From positions 1 to 64,000 of the forward strand of contig NZ_JAKRNE010000002.1 of assembly GCF_022347205.1 (NCBI RefSeq): a stretch of 64,000 nucleotides of DNA, in the 5' to 3' direction. The translations under genes and the position numbers were made by a program. The notes beneath the pieces were generated by a model, which was not told where the DNA came from, did not search any database, and saw nothing but the letters and a program-made list of their open reading frames with translations. The stretch is from Corynebacterium sp. ACRPO (GTDB lineage: Bacteria > Actinomycetota > Actinomycetes > Mycobacteriales > Mycobacteriaceae). Every line of letters begins with the position of its first letter. Positions within the stretch are counted from its first letter, which is position 1. Below are positions 44,903-52,493 of this stretch, piece after piece.

Positions 44903-44925
44903 GCCCGCGGTTTCCGCGGGCTTTT
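44903..44925 (+). terminator. Intrinsic terminator after gapB
   Basis: GCCCGCGG (44903-44910) and CCGCGGGC (44914-44921) form a perfect 8-bp stem with a 3-nt loop, followed by TTTT. Confidence 0.8.
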
Positions 44926-45022
44926 GCCGTTTTCCCTGCTCCAATCACCCAACCCCGAAAAGCAGCCACGCTATCGGCCTGGAAGCACGCCAATGGCGTT
45001 GAAACGTGGCCGCTTTATGTGG

Positions 45023-46513
45023 TTAATCCGTTGGCTGCAGTGCCTTTGTCCGCAGCAGTCGTTTCGCCGTCCATGAACCAGCAGCGGCGATAAGCAGTGT
45101 TAAGAATGCTGCGACAGCGTAGCGTGCAGGAGTATCGGCATTTATTGGCCACGCCGAAAAGGCAACTAGCCACAGGTAAGTCTTGGCGAGGACATCACCG
45201 CCGAGAGTTACGGAAACAATGGTGCCCATTATGGTGATGGCGAGTGCACTTATAATCCTGAAGCGCACTACGATGCACAGGGAAATCACCGCAATACTGA
45301 AACCCACACCTACGGCCAGCGGCAGTCGTCCCAAGACAGCAGGAGCAGAAGAACCGGCGCTGATTGAAGCGAGCGATGCAGCCGTGCACACGAGTACTAT
45401 TGCCCCAAAGATCCAGATGAGAAAGGCGTTAGGGCTATGACGTGATTCGCTGTAGCTTAGCGGCCACGCCGCCTCTAGCAGTGGCCACACTAGGCAAGGG
45501 AGGACTCCCGCGCCCACAGGCAGGAGCGCAAAGACGAAGAAGCCGTGGACATAATCGGCAGGGTAGGTGAGGGCAATGACGGCTAAAGCCACGATGCTCA
45601 GCACTAGACACCCGATCAGCAAGGGGCTCAACGCCGCACGGTGCAGCCCGATCAGCGCGCCAGATAGTGTGGACCGAGCGGCAGCTCTCGGTGTAGCAGT
45701 AGGGATCCACACCCCACCAGTGGTGATTGCGGCCGCACCTTCAGCGGTACCGCCCTGGCGCAGACGCAACCTAAGAGGTCGTATGCGGCGAGGAGTAAAG
45801 ATTGCCGCGCACGTACCTACAGCCGCAAGAACTAGGCATAGTAGTGCGGCGGGCAGTGGACCTTCTTGCAGTAGCGGATCACCTGGATCGAGAGGAACAG
45901 AGTTCTGATGAATCCGCAGGGCAGGAAGCAATAACCTCATCGGCCACGCAGGTGGGAACGCCCACCACGCGTTGCCCTCGACAGTGCTCGGTAGAATTCC
46001 AATTCCTTGCCAGACAATGCTTCCAGCCAACGCGGCGACGAGGCCGCAGCGGCGCGCACACCCTGCAGCGAGCCCGGCGATCCCTATAGCCCCTAGGAAG
46101 GAAAAGAGCCCAGCCACTACTAATAGCTGATGGTTGGCACGGCCCTGAAGAGCCACGATTGCCCAAGAAAGACCGAAATTGAGGACATGGAAGATCGCCA
46201 GGCTAGAAATTATGACAAGAAAGCGCGAGCTCTGTTCATAGTGGGCGTTGATCCGGCGCCACAGGGTACCGCCGCCGCGAGTACGGGCTTCTCGACGCTC
46301 GGGAATGGCGGCAAAAAGCGCAATGAGAGGTGCATACATGCCCGTGATGAACATGGACTGCCACCCCAAAACGCTGGTGACGTCTTGCGTGGGAGAAGCA
46401 AGCGCGGAAAACAACGCTGTCATTACCGCTAATGGTACGGCCAGTAGAGGGAGCCATTGCAGCGCGCTCCCGCGACTGCGAAGGACCTCGGCGGAAAGGT
46501 AGCGATTAAACAT
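45023..46513 (-). CDS. ABC transporter permease
   Basis: This 496-residue membrane protein has about twelve hydrophobic helices in two groups (about residues 20-230 and 290-490), with no ATPase motif. It overlaps the upstream ATPase gene by 8 bp and must be its membrane partner. The overall form resembles ABC-2-like exporters of the lantibiotic/bacitracin type found next to two-component systems. I placed the start at the ATG at 46513; an ATG at 46525 is also possible. The substrate is unknown, but the linked sensor kinase suggests a cell-envelope-active compound. Confidence 0.82.
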   Translation of the reverse strand: MFNRYLSAEVLRSRGSALQWLPLLAVPLAVMTALFSALASPTQDVTSVLGWQSMFITGMYAPLIALFAAIPERREARTRGGGTLWRRINAHYEQSSRFLVIISSLAIFHVLNFGLSWAIVALQGRANHQLLVVAGLFSFLGAIGIAGLAAGCARRCGLVAALAGSIVWQGIGILPSTVEGNAWWAFPPAWPMRLLLPALRIHQNSVPLDPGDPLLQEGPLPAALLCLVLAAVGTCAAIFTPRRIRPLRLRLRQGGTAEGAAAITTGGVWIPTATPRAAARSTLSGALIGLHRAALSPLLIGCLVLSIVALAVIALTYPADYVHGFFVFALLPVGAGVLPCLVWPLLEAAWPLSYSESRHSPNAFLIWIFGAIVLVCTAASLASISAGSSAPAVLGRLPLAVGVGFSIAVISLCIVVRFRIISALAITIMGTIVSVTLGGDVLAKTYLWLVAFSAWPINADTPARYAVAAFLTLLIAAAGSWTAKRLLRTKALQPTD

Positions 46514-47219
46514 GAGCCTCACCATCCGGGGAGGTCAGCCGGAAAAATTCGGCTTCAAGCTGACCACTGGGAGCCAAATTCTTAAGCGAACCAGAATAGC
46601 GGATGGTGCCCTCGGCAAGGATGGTGATGTCCTGGGCTAAGTGGACAATCTCACCGAGCTGGTGGGAGCTGACGATTACGGTATGACCGGCGCCAGCCAG
46701 GTTCTGCAGAAGTTCACGAAGCTCGACGATGCCCTGCGGATCAAGGCCATTTTGGGGTTCATCGAGAACGAGGATTTCGGGATCGCCAAGCAGTGCTTGG
46801 CCTAGGGCGAGCCGTGCCTTCATGCCAGTAGAAAATGACTTAGCCTTTTTCTTTCCGGCTCCGTTGAGACCGACGATGGCAAGCACTCGCTCTATCTCGG
46901 ATTCTGGTAGACCAAGCAACCGCGTATGGACGCGAAGATTGGCTGCTGCAGAAAGGTGCCCATAAAAAGCTGGACCGTTGACGGAAGCCCCCACGTGGTC
47001 GAGAACCCCGCGTGACCAGGGCGCACCAGCCACGCGAATAGTCCCGGAATCGGCGGTAAGCAGGCCTAAAAAGATGGAAAAGAGCGTAGATTTACCGGCA
47101 CCGTTACGCCCTAAAAGAGCATGGACGCGACCAGGGGTGATGCGAAAATCTACGTCCCGCAAAACTGTGTGGGAGCCAAAAGACTTCGAGACGCGCTCAA
47201 AGGAGATTTCATAATTCAT
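46506..47219 (-). CDS. ABC transporter ATP-binding protein
   Basis: This 237-residue ATPase has Walker A LLGRNGAGKSTLFSIFL, the Q-loop region, the signature FSTGMKARLALGQALLGDPEILVLDEPQNGLDPQG with Walker B, and the H-loop VIVSSHQLGEI. The signature starts STGMK instead of SGGQ, a pattern common in lantibiotic-type exporters. It is the first gene of an ATPase-permease operon. A 22-bp palindrome 66 bp upstream of its ATG separates it from the response regulator gene and is a likely binding site for that regulator. Confidence 0.92.
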   Translation of the reverse strand: MNYEISFERVSKSFGSHTVLRDVDFRITPGRVHALLGRNGAGKSTLFSIFLGLLTADSGTIRVAGAPWSRGVLDHVGASVNGPAFYGHLSAAANLRVHTRLLGLPESEIERVLAIVGLNGAGKKKAKSFSTGMKARLALGQALLGDPEILVLDEPQNGLDPQGIVELRELLQNLAGAGHTVIVSSHQLGEIVHLAQDITILAEGTIRYSGSLKNLAPSGQLEAEFFRLTSPDGEAHV

Positions 47220-47284
47220 ACTGTGAAGTCTCGCGTGCCGGGGCGCGAAAATCTTCCGCCTACAAGACGGACTTCGCAGTGAAT

Positions 47285-47306
47285 GTCTCCTACCGTCGTA
47301 GGAGAC
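47285..47306. promoter_or_regulatory. Perfect palindrome GTCTCCTAC-N4-GTAGGAGAC upstream of ABC operon
   Basis: Both 9-bp arms match exactly (47285-47293 and 47298-47306). It touches the stop codon of the response regulator gene but has no T run, so an operator for the ABC operon is more likely than a terminator. In the ABC direction it lies just upstream of a weak -35-like GACATT. Confidence 0.5.
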
Positions 47307-47965
47307 TAGGCAATTTCAGCGCGCTGGGCGAACAGCACCAGCGCCACGCGGTCGCGCGCCGCAAGCTTAGACATGAGTGAAGAGACGTGCGTCTTTACCG
47401 TCGTTTCCGCAATGACCATCTCGGCGGCGATCTCGGAATTTGTAGCACCGCGTGCGATGAGCGAAAGAACTTCCATCTCGCGCCGGGTTACCAGGCTAAG
47501 CCCTTGGCGCTCCTGCGCGCTCAACTGGCCGCGGGTAAGGGCGGTGCGATAGGCCTCCAAAACTGGTCCGGTGACCTGAGAAGCCAGCACCGATTCGCCC
47601 TTGGCGACGTCCCGGACTGCTCCCACTAGCACCTCCGGATCTGCATCTTTGAGAAGGAACCCATGCGCGCCAGCGGCGATAGATTGAGCCACCAATTCTT
47701 CTTCATTAAACGTGGTGAGCATGATGATTCGGCATTCGGGGACGCGGGAAAGAATTGCTTGGGCCGCAGCGATGCCATCCATGCCGGGCATTCGGATATC
47801 CAGGATGGCTACGTCAGTGCGGTGGCTCAACGCTGCGGTGACGGCCTCTGAGCCGGTATTTGCGGTGGCCACGACCTCAATATCATCTTGTGCGTTAAGG
47901 ATGGTAGACAATGCGGCAACAAGCATTGCTTGGTCATCGGCGAGTAGGACACGAATCTTAGGCAC
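47306..47965 (-). CDS. Two-component response regulator (NarL/LuxR family)
   Basis: This 219-residue protein has a receiver domain (VLLADDQAMLVAALS, phospho-acceptor Asp56 in VAILDIRMPGMDG, Thr in IIMLTTF, Lys in FLLKDAD) and a C-terminal LuxR helix-turn-helix (LVTRREMEVLSLIARGATNSEIAAEMVIAETTVKTHVSSLMSKL). The start is the GTG at 47965, which overlaps the kinase gene by 8 bp; this gives a standard receiver N-terminus. It is co-transcribed with the kinase and probably controls the ABC operon next to it. Confidence 0.93.
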   Translation of the reverse strand: MPKIRVLLADDQAMLVAALSTILNAQDDIEVVATANTGSEAVTAALSHRTDVAILDIRMPGMDGIAAAQAILSRVPECRIIMLTTFNEEELVAQSIAAGAHGFLLKDADPEVLVGAVRDVAKGESVLASQVTGPVLEAYRTALTRGQLSAQERQGLSLVTRREMEVLSLIARGATNSEIAAEMVIAETTVKTHVSSLMSKLAARDRVALVLFAQRAEIA

Positions 47966-49136
47966 GGTTTTCCTTCTGCATCGGTAGTTCGGCACGCAGT
48001 ATGAACTTTGTTGCATCACCCGAGCACTCTAGTCTTCCACCCAGCGCGTGGGCGCGCTCTTCGACGCCAATGAGGCCGACTCCGCTGCCAGTAACTTCGC
48101 TGGGAGTCGGGGAGGGATTGGTAGAGGTAAGGGTGATCTGAGCGGCGTCGGCAAGCGCGAGCTCTACTTCTACGTGCGTGCCAGGGCCCTGGTGGCGCAG
48201 CGCATTGGTCAGGCCTTCAGAAATGATGCGTACCAAGGCCAATTGCGTAAGTGCAGGCGCCTCATAGGTCTCTGGTAAGTCCGCTGCAATTTCTAAGCCC
48301 GCCGCGCGGAACCCATCGATAATGCCCTCGATGTGCTCAAGCTGCTCTGTCGGTTTGAGAGCGGAGGGGCCGGTGCTCCGCAGTGCCGTGACAATGCCGC
48401 GGACCTCTTCCAATGCAGAATCCGCGCCCTCACGAATAGTGGCAAGAGCATCCTGGGCAGCGTCACTATTTACACGCCCGGCAATGATCCCGGCATTCGC
48501 CTGAACTTTGATCAAAGTAAGAGAATGAGCGAGTACATCGTGCAATTCCCTAGCAATGAGCAGGCGTTCTTCTTCTTGGGCTTGGTGGAAACGCTCCTGG
48601 GCTAGCCGCTCGTGTTGGCGCGCCAAGTCAAAGTAGCGCGCGGCTATGAAATAGGTGCTGCCCAAAACTGCCCAGTGCACCACCAGCATGGCCAAGAAGC
48701 GGCGGTCTAGCTGGTAGTGCAGCAGGAATGACTCCGGATCAATGCGCCACATGAAGGGCGAGATGAAGGAGCCCAGAATCGTCAGCGCCAGCACCGTGCG
48801 GGGAATTATGCGGCGCCCCACGTAGCGGGAGGTCGCATACACCGCCATGGGTGCAGTCAGGGCCCAGGGGGTAAGCCCTAGATTGGTGGGCAGCTGGCTC
48901 ATCCAAGCCACGGCCCATGCCGCGAGCAGCACAATAAAGCCCGTGGCGCTGAGCACGGGACGGCTCCGCCATATCCACATAAATGGCAGGAATAGCAACG
49001 ATAGACCTGCCTGAATAATCTCAATTATGCTGGGATTCTTCGCGGCAGAAATGACATAAAATAGCGCAATGAGCACCGCCACCGCAGTGAGGATTTTATC
49101 TCCTAAACGCGCTTGCGCGACGGTGTCAGTGCTCAT
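47958..49136 (-). CDS. Two-component sensor histidine kinase (HisKA_3/NarX-like)
   Basis: This 392-residue membrane kinase has about six hydrophobic helices in the first 170 residues with very short external loops, as in intramembrane-type sensors of envelope stress. A coiled segment then leads to the HisKA_3 dimerisation box EERLLIARELHDVLAHSLTLI with phospho-His199. The ATPase domain has an N-box (IISEGLTNALRHQ) and a G-box (GSGVGLIGVEERAHALGG). A TACTAT box (49150-49145) ends 8 nt before the ATG. With the response regulator and ABC genes it forms a sense-and-export module. Confidence 0.93.
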   Translation of the reverse strand: MSTDTVAQARLGDKILTAVAVLIALFYVISAAKNPSIIEIIQAGLSLLFLPFMWIWRSRPVLSATGFIVLLAAWAVAWMSQLPTNLGLTPWALTAPMAVYATSRYVGRRIIPRTVLALTILGSFISPFMWRIDPESFLLHYQLDRRFLAMLVVHWAVLGSTYFIAARYFDLARQHERLAQERFHQAQEEERLLIARELHDVLAHSLTLIKVQANAGIIAGRVNSDAAQDALATIREGADSALEEVRGIVTALRSTGPSALKPTEQLEHIEGIIDGFRAAGLEIAADLPETYEAPALTQLALVRIISEGLTNALRHQGPGTHVEVELALADAAQITLTSTNPSPTPSEVTGSGVGLIGVEERAHALGGRLECSGDATKFILRAELPMQKENRA

Positions 49137-49165
49137 AAAAGAAGATAGTAATACAGCCGGTGCTG

Positions 49166-50053
49166 CTACTTCTTCTTATCCTTCTTCTTGCCCTTCTTGG
49201 ACGTCTTCTTTGCCGTCTTCTGCTCGGACTTGCGCTCTAGCTTGGCGGCGACGTCCGGCACGTAGCGGAACTCTTCGCGGGCAGGGCGTTCATAGGTTTC
49301 GCCATCGGAATCCGGGCGCTGCGGAATTTCCGGCATCTCGCGCTCGAGCTTCTCGTACGGAATGGTGCTCAGAAGGTGCGAAATGACGTTAATACGGGAG
49401 CGCTTCTTGTCTTCTGATTCCACGGTGTACCACGGCGCAGTTGGGGTATCGGTGTGGATGAACATCGCATCCTTGGCACGGGAGTAGTCCTCCCAGCGGG
49501 TAATGGACTGCAGATCCATAGGGGAGAGCTTCCAACGGCGCAGCGGATCGTTGCGGCGGGATTCAAAGCGCTTGATCTGCTCTTCATCGGAGACGGAGAA
49601 CCAGTACTTGCGCAGCATGATGCCGTCTTCGACCAACATCTGCTCAAAGGTGGGTGCTTGGTGCAGGAAGCGGACGTATTCCTGATCGGTGCAAAAGCCC
49701 ATGACGCGCTCGACACCGGCGCGGTTGTACCAGGAGCGGTCAAAGATGACGATTTCGCCCTTGGTGGGAAGCTTTTCCACGTAGCGCTGGAAGTACCACT
49801 GGCCCTGTTCGCGAGAGTTGGGAGCGGGCAGCGCCTCGATGCGGCAGGTGCGCGGGTTGAGGTACTGGGTGATGCGCTTGATCGCGGAGCCCTTGCCGGC
49901 GGCGTCGCGGCCCTCCATGATGATGACTACGCGGGCGCCGGTTTCAACGACCCACTGCTGCATGTCCACGAGCTCTGCTTGGAGGCGTTCGAGCTCCTTT
50001 TCGTAGGCCTTCTTGTTGAGTTTCTTAGGGGCTTTACTGCTTTTTGTGCTCAT
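49166..50053 (-). CDS. ppk2: Polyphosphate kinase 2
   Basis: This 295-residue PPK2 transfers phosphate between polyphosphate and nucleoside diphosphates. Walker A is IMEGRDAAGKGSAIKRI, Walker B is IVIFDRSWYNRAGVERVMGF, the lid is RFESRRNDPLRRWKLSPMD. Residues 1-20 and the last ~20 are strikingly Lys-rich (the tail is nearly all Lys, Thr, Ser and Gly). Such tails could hold polyphosphate, but that is inference. C. glutamicum has two PPK2 proteins; I cannot say which this matches. A TAAGCT box lies 6 nt upstream of the ATG. Confidence 0.94.
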   Translation of the reverse strand: MSTKSSKAPKKLNKKAYEKELERLQAELVDMQQWVVETGARVVIIMEGRDAAGKGSAIKRITQYLNPRTCRIEALPAPNSREQGQWYFQRYVEKLPTKGEIVIFDRSWYNRAGVERVMGFCTDQEYVRFLHQAPTFEQMLVEDGIMLRKYWFSVSDEEQIKRFESRRNDPLRRWKLSPMDLQSITRWEDYSRAKDAMFIHTDTPTAPWYTVESEDKKRSRINVISHLLSTIPYEKLEREMPEIPQRPDSDGETYERPAREEFRYVPDVAAKLERKSEQKTAKKTSKKGKKKDKKK

Positions 50054-50129
50054 TAATCCAGCTTAACCGGCGCAAGCGGCTGGGATGAAAACGGGACCGC
50101 CCACTTTGGAGTGAGAACCTGGGCACAGC

Positions 50130-50990
50130 TTAGGAACAAGTACAGCCGGGGCCGCAGCCGGGTTCGCCATAGCGGGTGGTATTGGAAATATGCCCCAAGC
50201 CTTCGATGGCGATGGTGACGTTCTGACCGTCCTCGATAAATTGCTGCGGGGTGCGGGCAAAGCCCACGCCCTCCGGCGTGCCGGTAACGATGACGTCGCC
50301 CGGATTGAGCGGATAGAGCTGTGAGCAGAATTCGATGAGCTCAGCTACGGAAAAGATGAGGTCATCGGTATTATCGCGCTGCCTTTCCTCACCGTCTACG
50401 GTCGTGGTGAGGACAGCTCCGGACCCCGGTGACCACTCATCCGCGGTGGTAAGCCAAGGACCGAAGCCGGCGGTGCGATAAAAGGATTTACCGGCATGGA
50501 ACTGGCTAGTTTGGCGTTGGAAGTCACGCAGCGTGTAGTCATTCATGATGGCGTAGCCGGCCACATAATCTAGGGCCTCGTCGCGGTTGACACGGTGGGC
50601 ACGCTCGCCGATGATGACCGCCAATTCTCCCTCATAATCCAGCTTCTGTGTGCCATATTCGGGAATGAAGACATCATCATAGGGGCCGGTGAGAGCATCG
50701 GCGAACTTGATGAACAAGGTGGGATGTTCGGGGAATTCGCGTCCCATCTCGCGAATATGCTTGGCGTAATTGAGCCCCACGCAGATGACTTTGCCGGGAG
50801 TTGGTACGACGGCCTCCAAGTCGGCGTGGTCGAAGACCAAGGGTTCGCCGGAAAGCTGGGCGGCTTTGCGCCAATCTTCGCTGCGCAGGAGCTGGCCGAC
50901 GTCTTCATAATCCAATTCAACACCCACGTTATCGCCGTCGATGCGGATAGCGGAAGTGCCAAAGCCAGTGCGTAGGGTAGCCAATTTCAT
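50130..50990 (-). CDS. Fumarylacetoacetate hydrolase family protein
   Basis: This 286-residue enzyme has the FAH fold with divalent-metal ligands: ICVGLNYAKHIREMG, LFIKFADALTGPYDDVFIPEYG, KLDYEGELAVIIG (Glu pair) and GYAIMNDYTLRDFQRQ. Members hydrolyse acylpyruvates, decarboxylate oxaloacetate or process aromatic ring products. The C-terminus ends with four Cys in eight residues (CGPGCTC), not part of the known fold. A TAGGAT box (51003-50998) ends 7 nt before the ATG at 50990, so it may have its own leaderless promoter, although it starts only 5 bp after pth2. Confidence 0.88.
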   Translation of the reverse strand: MKLATLRTGFGTSAIRIDGDNVGVELDYEDVGQLLRSEDWRKAAQLSGEPLVFDHADLEAVVPTPGKVICVGLNYAKHIREMGREFPEHPTLFIKFADALTGPYDDVFIPEYGTQKLDYEGELAVIIGERAHRVNRDEALDYVAGYAIMNDYTLRDFQRQTSQFHAGKSFYRTAGFGPWLTTADEWSPGSGAVLTTTVDGEERQRDNTDDLIFSVAELIEFCSQLYPLNPGDVIVTGTPEGVGFARTPQQFIEDGQNVTIAIEGLGHISNTTRYGEPGCGPGCTCS

Positions 50991-50995
50991 GGCGA

Positions 50996-51526
50996 CTATC
51001 CTACGCGCAAGATTTCCTCGACCGCGTCGGCGCAAAGGATGGGGATTTCTGCCTTTTCTTGCTTTGCCCAAGGCTTGAGCACAAACGACGCAGGGTCCAT
51101 GCGCCCGGGTGGGCGACCGATTCCTACCGAAAGGCGCTGGTAGTCCTTGGTGCCCAGGGACTTTGTGGTTGAACGCAACCCATTGTGGCCATGGTCGCCG
51201 CCACCTTTGCGGAGCTTAATGGTGCCGAAATCGAGTTCTAGCTCATCGTGAACAACGATGATGTCGGCGGCAGAGAGATGAAAGTATTGGGCCAAAGCCT
51301 TGATCGGACCGCCGGAGAGGTTCATATAGGACCGAGGCTTTGCGCAGATAATCTTGCGGCCGCTAGCTATGCCCTCAGCGACTTCGGTGTTGGTCTTTTT
51401 GTGTACCGAAAAGCTGCTCATGAGCTCTCCTGCAAGTTCGTCTGCCACATCGAAGCCGATATTGTGCCGGGTGCCTGCGTACTTGGGGCCGGGGTTGCCA
51501 AGGCCTACTACGAGAAGTGGAGTCAC
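50996..51526 (-). CDS. pth: Peptidyl-tRNA hydrolase (copy 2)
   Basis: This 176-residue enzyme has LLVVGLGNPGPKYAGTRHNIGFDVADEL with catalytic His at about residue 21, KPRSYMNLSGGPIKALAQYF, IVVHDELELDFGTIKLRKGGGDHGHNGLRST and YQRLSVGIGRPP. The start is GTG at 51526, at the usual family N-terminus; a longer frame to 51814 runs into rplY. A strong terminator stands between rplY and this gene, so it relies on readthrough or on a weak GACAAT box 7 nt before the GTG. Confidence 0.94.
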   Translation of the reverse strand: MTPLLVVGLGNPGPKYAGTRHNIGFDVADELAGELMSSFSVHKKTNTEVAEGIASGRKIICAKPRSYMNLSGGPIKALAQYFHLSAADIIVVHDELELDFGTIKLRKGGGDHGHNGLRSTTKSLGTKDYQRLSVGIGRPPGRMDPASFVLKPWAKQEKAEIPILCADAVEEILRVG

Positions 51527-51554
51527 GCGCTCAATTGTCTCATAGGCAGAGAGA

Positions 51555-51600
51555 AAAACGGCAAGGCCGCCGTGAGAAGCGAATTTCACGGCGGCCTTGC
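51555..51600 (-). terminator. Intrinsic terminator after rplY
   Basis: GCAAGGCCGCCGTGA (51561-51575) pairs with 51586-51600 over 15 bp; on the minus strand it is followed by CGTTTTT. It separates rplY from pth2. Confidence 0.85.
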
Positions 51601-51617
51601 GTGTGAAGGGGAGAGGA

Positions 51618-52268
51618 TTACTCCTCGGAGTCGGAGGACTCTGCGCCCTCGTCGACGGACTCGGCGCCAGCGTCAGCGCCGCCTTCCTCAGCAGCCTCGG
51701 CTGCTTCCTCGAGCTCCTCATCAACCTCAGGCAGGGAGATGGAGACGATAACGGTGTCTTCCTCTGCCACCAGGGTGGTGTCTTCCGGCATGGTGAGGTC
51801 GGCAGCGGTGACAACTGCGCCGTCCTCGAGGCCCTCGATGGAAACCTCGATCTCCTCCGGAATGTTCAGTACGTCTGCCTCAACCAGCAGTACGTCAGCA
51901 TCCTGGATGTGCATGGTGCCTGGGGCCGGCTCGCCGGTCAGGGTCAGCGGAACCTCAACCTCAACCTTCTCGCCGCGCTTAATAGCCAGCAGGTCAACGT
52001 GGTCGATGTCGAAGGTCAGAACGTTCTGGTCAACGTGCTTAACCATGGTCAGGTACTGCTCGCCGTCAATCTCCAGCTCCAGAACGGCGTTGACGCCGTT
52101 GTTGCGGACGAGGGACTGGATGTCCAGCAGCGGAACTGCGAAGTGGACCGGCTCCTGGTGGGAACCGTAGATGACGCCTGGGACCTTCCACTCGCGGCGC
52201 AGGCGGCGTGCGACACCCTTGCCAAATTCGGTACGTGTTTCAGCCTTGATTACTGGGCGCTGTGCCAT
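51618..52268 (-). CDS. rplY: 50S ribosomal protein L25/general stress protein Ctc
   Basis: This 216-residue long-form L25 has an N-terminal 5S rRNA-binding domain (AETRTEFGKGVARRLRREWKVPGVIYG), a TL5/Ctc-type beta domain (IPEEIEVSIEGLEDG and following) and a very acidic Glu/Ala/Asp tail of about 35 residues. It has a good AAGGAG site before the ATG. A TTGAAG-N18-TATATA promoter lies upstream at 52394-52365 (minus strand), so the leader is about 90 nt. A terminator follows directly. Confidence 0.95.
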   Translation of the reverse strand: MAQRPVIKAETRTEFGKGVARRLRREWKVPGVIYGSHQEPVHFAVPLLDIQSLVRNNGVNAVLELEIDGEQYLTMVKHVDQNVLTFDIDHVDLLAIKRGEKVEVEVPLTLTGEPAPGTMHIQDADVLLVEADVLNIPEEIEVSIEGLEDGAVVTAADLTMPEDTTLVAEEDTVIVSISLPEVDEELEEAAEAAEEGGADAGAESVDEGAESSDSEE

Positions 52269-52326
52269 GCTTGATTCTCCTTAGTTAAAGTAGTGCGGCG
52301 CGGCCAACGCGATAAAAACGACGAAA

Positions 52327-52363
52327 GCCTGCCGATGGACGTCTTGGACGAGTCATCGCAGGC
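52327..52363. repeat. Inverted repeat at the rplY transcription start
   Basis: GCCTGCCGATG (52327-52337) pairs with CATCGCAGGC (52354-52363) with one bulged base. It spans the predicted rplY start site, so it may be an RNA hairpin or an operator. Confidence 0.45.
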
Positions 52364-52364
52364 G

Positions 52365-52394
52365 TATATAAAAAGCAACATGCTCTAACTTCAA
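52365..52394 (-). promoter_or_regulatory. Candidate rplY promoter
   Basis: On the minus strand TTGAAG (52394-52389) and TATATA (52370-52365) are separated by 18 bp. No other gene fits between here and 52494. Confidence 0.55.
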
Positions 52395-52493
52395 TCGCGT
52401 CGATAACGGCTTCCTCATCCTGAGGTCGCCCTCGCCGAGACTGAGCTAGATTAGCACGTTAGCCAGTGAGTAATCAAAACCCTTACTGGCACC

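Noticed and set aside
52462..52488. GCCAGTGA/TTACTGGC hairpin after the YkvI-like gene as its terminator
   Set aside because: The 8-bp stem is weak and no T run follows on the minus strand; it is possible but not supported enough to list.
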